Shown here piece after piece: positions 32,599 through 32,718 of a stretch of 32,718 bases of DNA; the first letter of the stretch is position 1, and each line of letters starts with the position of its first letter. The notes below the pieces were generated by a model. The model was not told where the DNA came from. It saw only the letters and a program-made list of their open reading frames with translations, and did not search any database. A program made the position numbers and the translations under genes. Origin of the DNA: JANQPA01 sp964628385 (GTDB lineage Bacteria > Bacteroidota > Bacteroidia > Chitinophagales > Saprospiraceae). The stretch is from the NCBI GenBank assembly GCA_964628385.1, contig CAZVOD010000049.1, positions 1 to 32,718 of the forward strand. The letters are read 5' to 3'.

Positions 32599-32718
32599 AA
32601 ATAAATAGTTTGAAGTTAATGAATGCAGGAGCAAACGAAATCATAACGCCATTTTACTCCTCCTGATTGTAGTTGTAGTTTTCCAAAAAACTAGTACAGC
32701 CCCCTCAGCAGGGAACTG

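Noticed and set aside
32641..32718. Possible 3' end of a minus-strand gene upstream of glmS (25 codons then TGA at 32643-32641)
   Set aside because: An open frame this short is expected by chance about one time in four, and the residues show no recognisable motif.
32599..32718. glmS-type ribozyme upstream of glmS
   Set aside because: The 120 bases available show no ribozyme-like nested pairing, and this ribozyme class is known from Gram-positive bacteria.

Overview
The window looks like chromosomal DNA from a marine or soil Bacteroidota, most likely a Cytophagales-type heterotroph. The evidence is a Por-secretion (type IX) C-terminal sorting tail, signal peptides ending in the Bacteroidota-typical 'LLAQ' or 'LTAQ', the phylum-restricted families DUF4290 and DUF4286, TAnnTTTG promoter boxes, few Shine-Dalgarno sequences, and moderate to low GC. 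I see no rRNA or tRNA gene, CRISPR array, prophage or intact insertion sequence.

Layout. 83-6553 (all minus): a DUF4240 protein, a membrane-anchored hydrolase of the PAF-acetylhydrolase type, the disaggregase ClpB and a sodium:solute symporter. 6762-12342 (plus): a large outer-membrane protein joining a zinc-peptidase-like domain, a TolB-like propeller and a beta-barrel, then a FAD oxidoreductase (TIGR03364-like) and a secreted endonuclease/exonuclease/phosphatase enzyme. 12456-15828 (minus): a cell-envelope regulatory cluster read in the order TPR lipoprotein, ECF sigma factor, membrane anti-sigma-like protein, DUF4097-like repeat protein; the last three overlap. 15864-17513 (plus) is a T9SS-exported propeller protein, convergent with a FlgJ-type glucosaminidase. 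18821-23816 (plus) is a three-gene dissolved-inorganic-carbon operon: dabB, dabA and a DUF6671 gene. 23832-24600 holds a decayed metallo-beta-lactamase-fold gene. An OmpH/Skp-like chaperone (plus) then converges on a site-2 protease with a CBS domain. The remaining genes are all minus: acyl-CoA dehydrogenase, then DUF4290-murA-DUF4286 (likely one operon), then glmS at the right edge.

How the genes work together. glmS and murA both feed peptidoglycan precursor synthesis, and the glucosaminidase acts on the finished wall. The OmpH/Skp homologue and the M50 protease belong to envelope biogenesis and stress. The dab operon supplies bicarbonate. Long inverted repeats sit at the gene ends at 2278, 11301, 12378, 25288, 26612 and 30686 and probably end transcription.

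The most notable items are: the dab operon with its four-CxxC DUF6671 partner; the paired AAAACAATTTGTT sites with a 16-bp-arm palindrome upstream of it; a MurA with Asp in place of the fosfomycin-target Cys; the three-module HExxH/propeller/barrel protein; a dispersed 16-base intergenic motif found four times; and a 180-base inverted-repeat element. I found no clearly new defence or mobile system. Gene-free stretches over 300 bases are 18376-18820 (the regulatory region described below) and 23817-24740 (the pseudogene plus the ompH-like promoter region).
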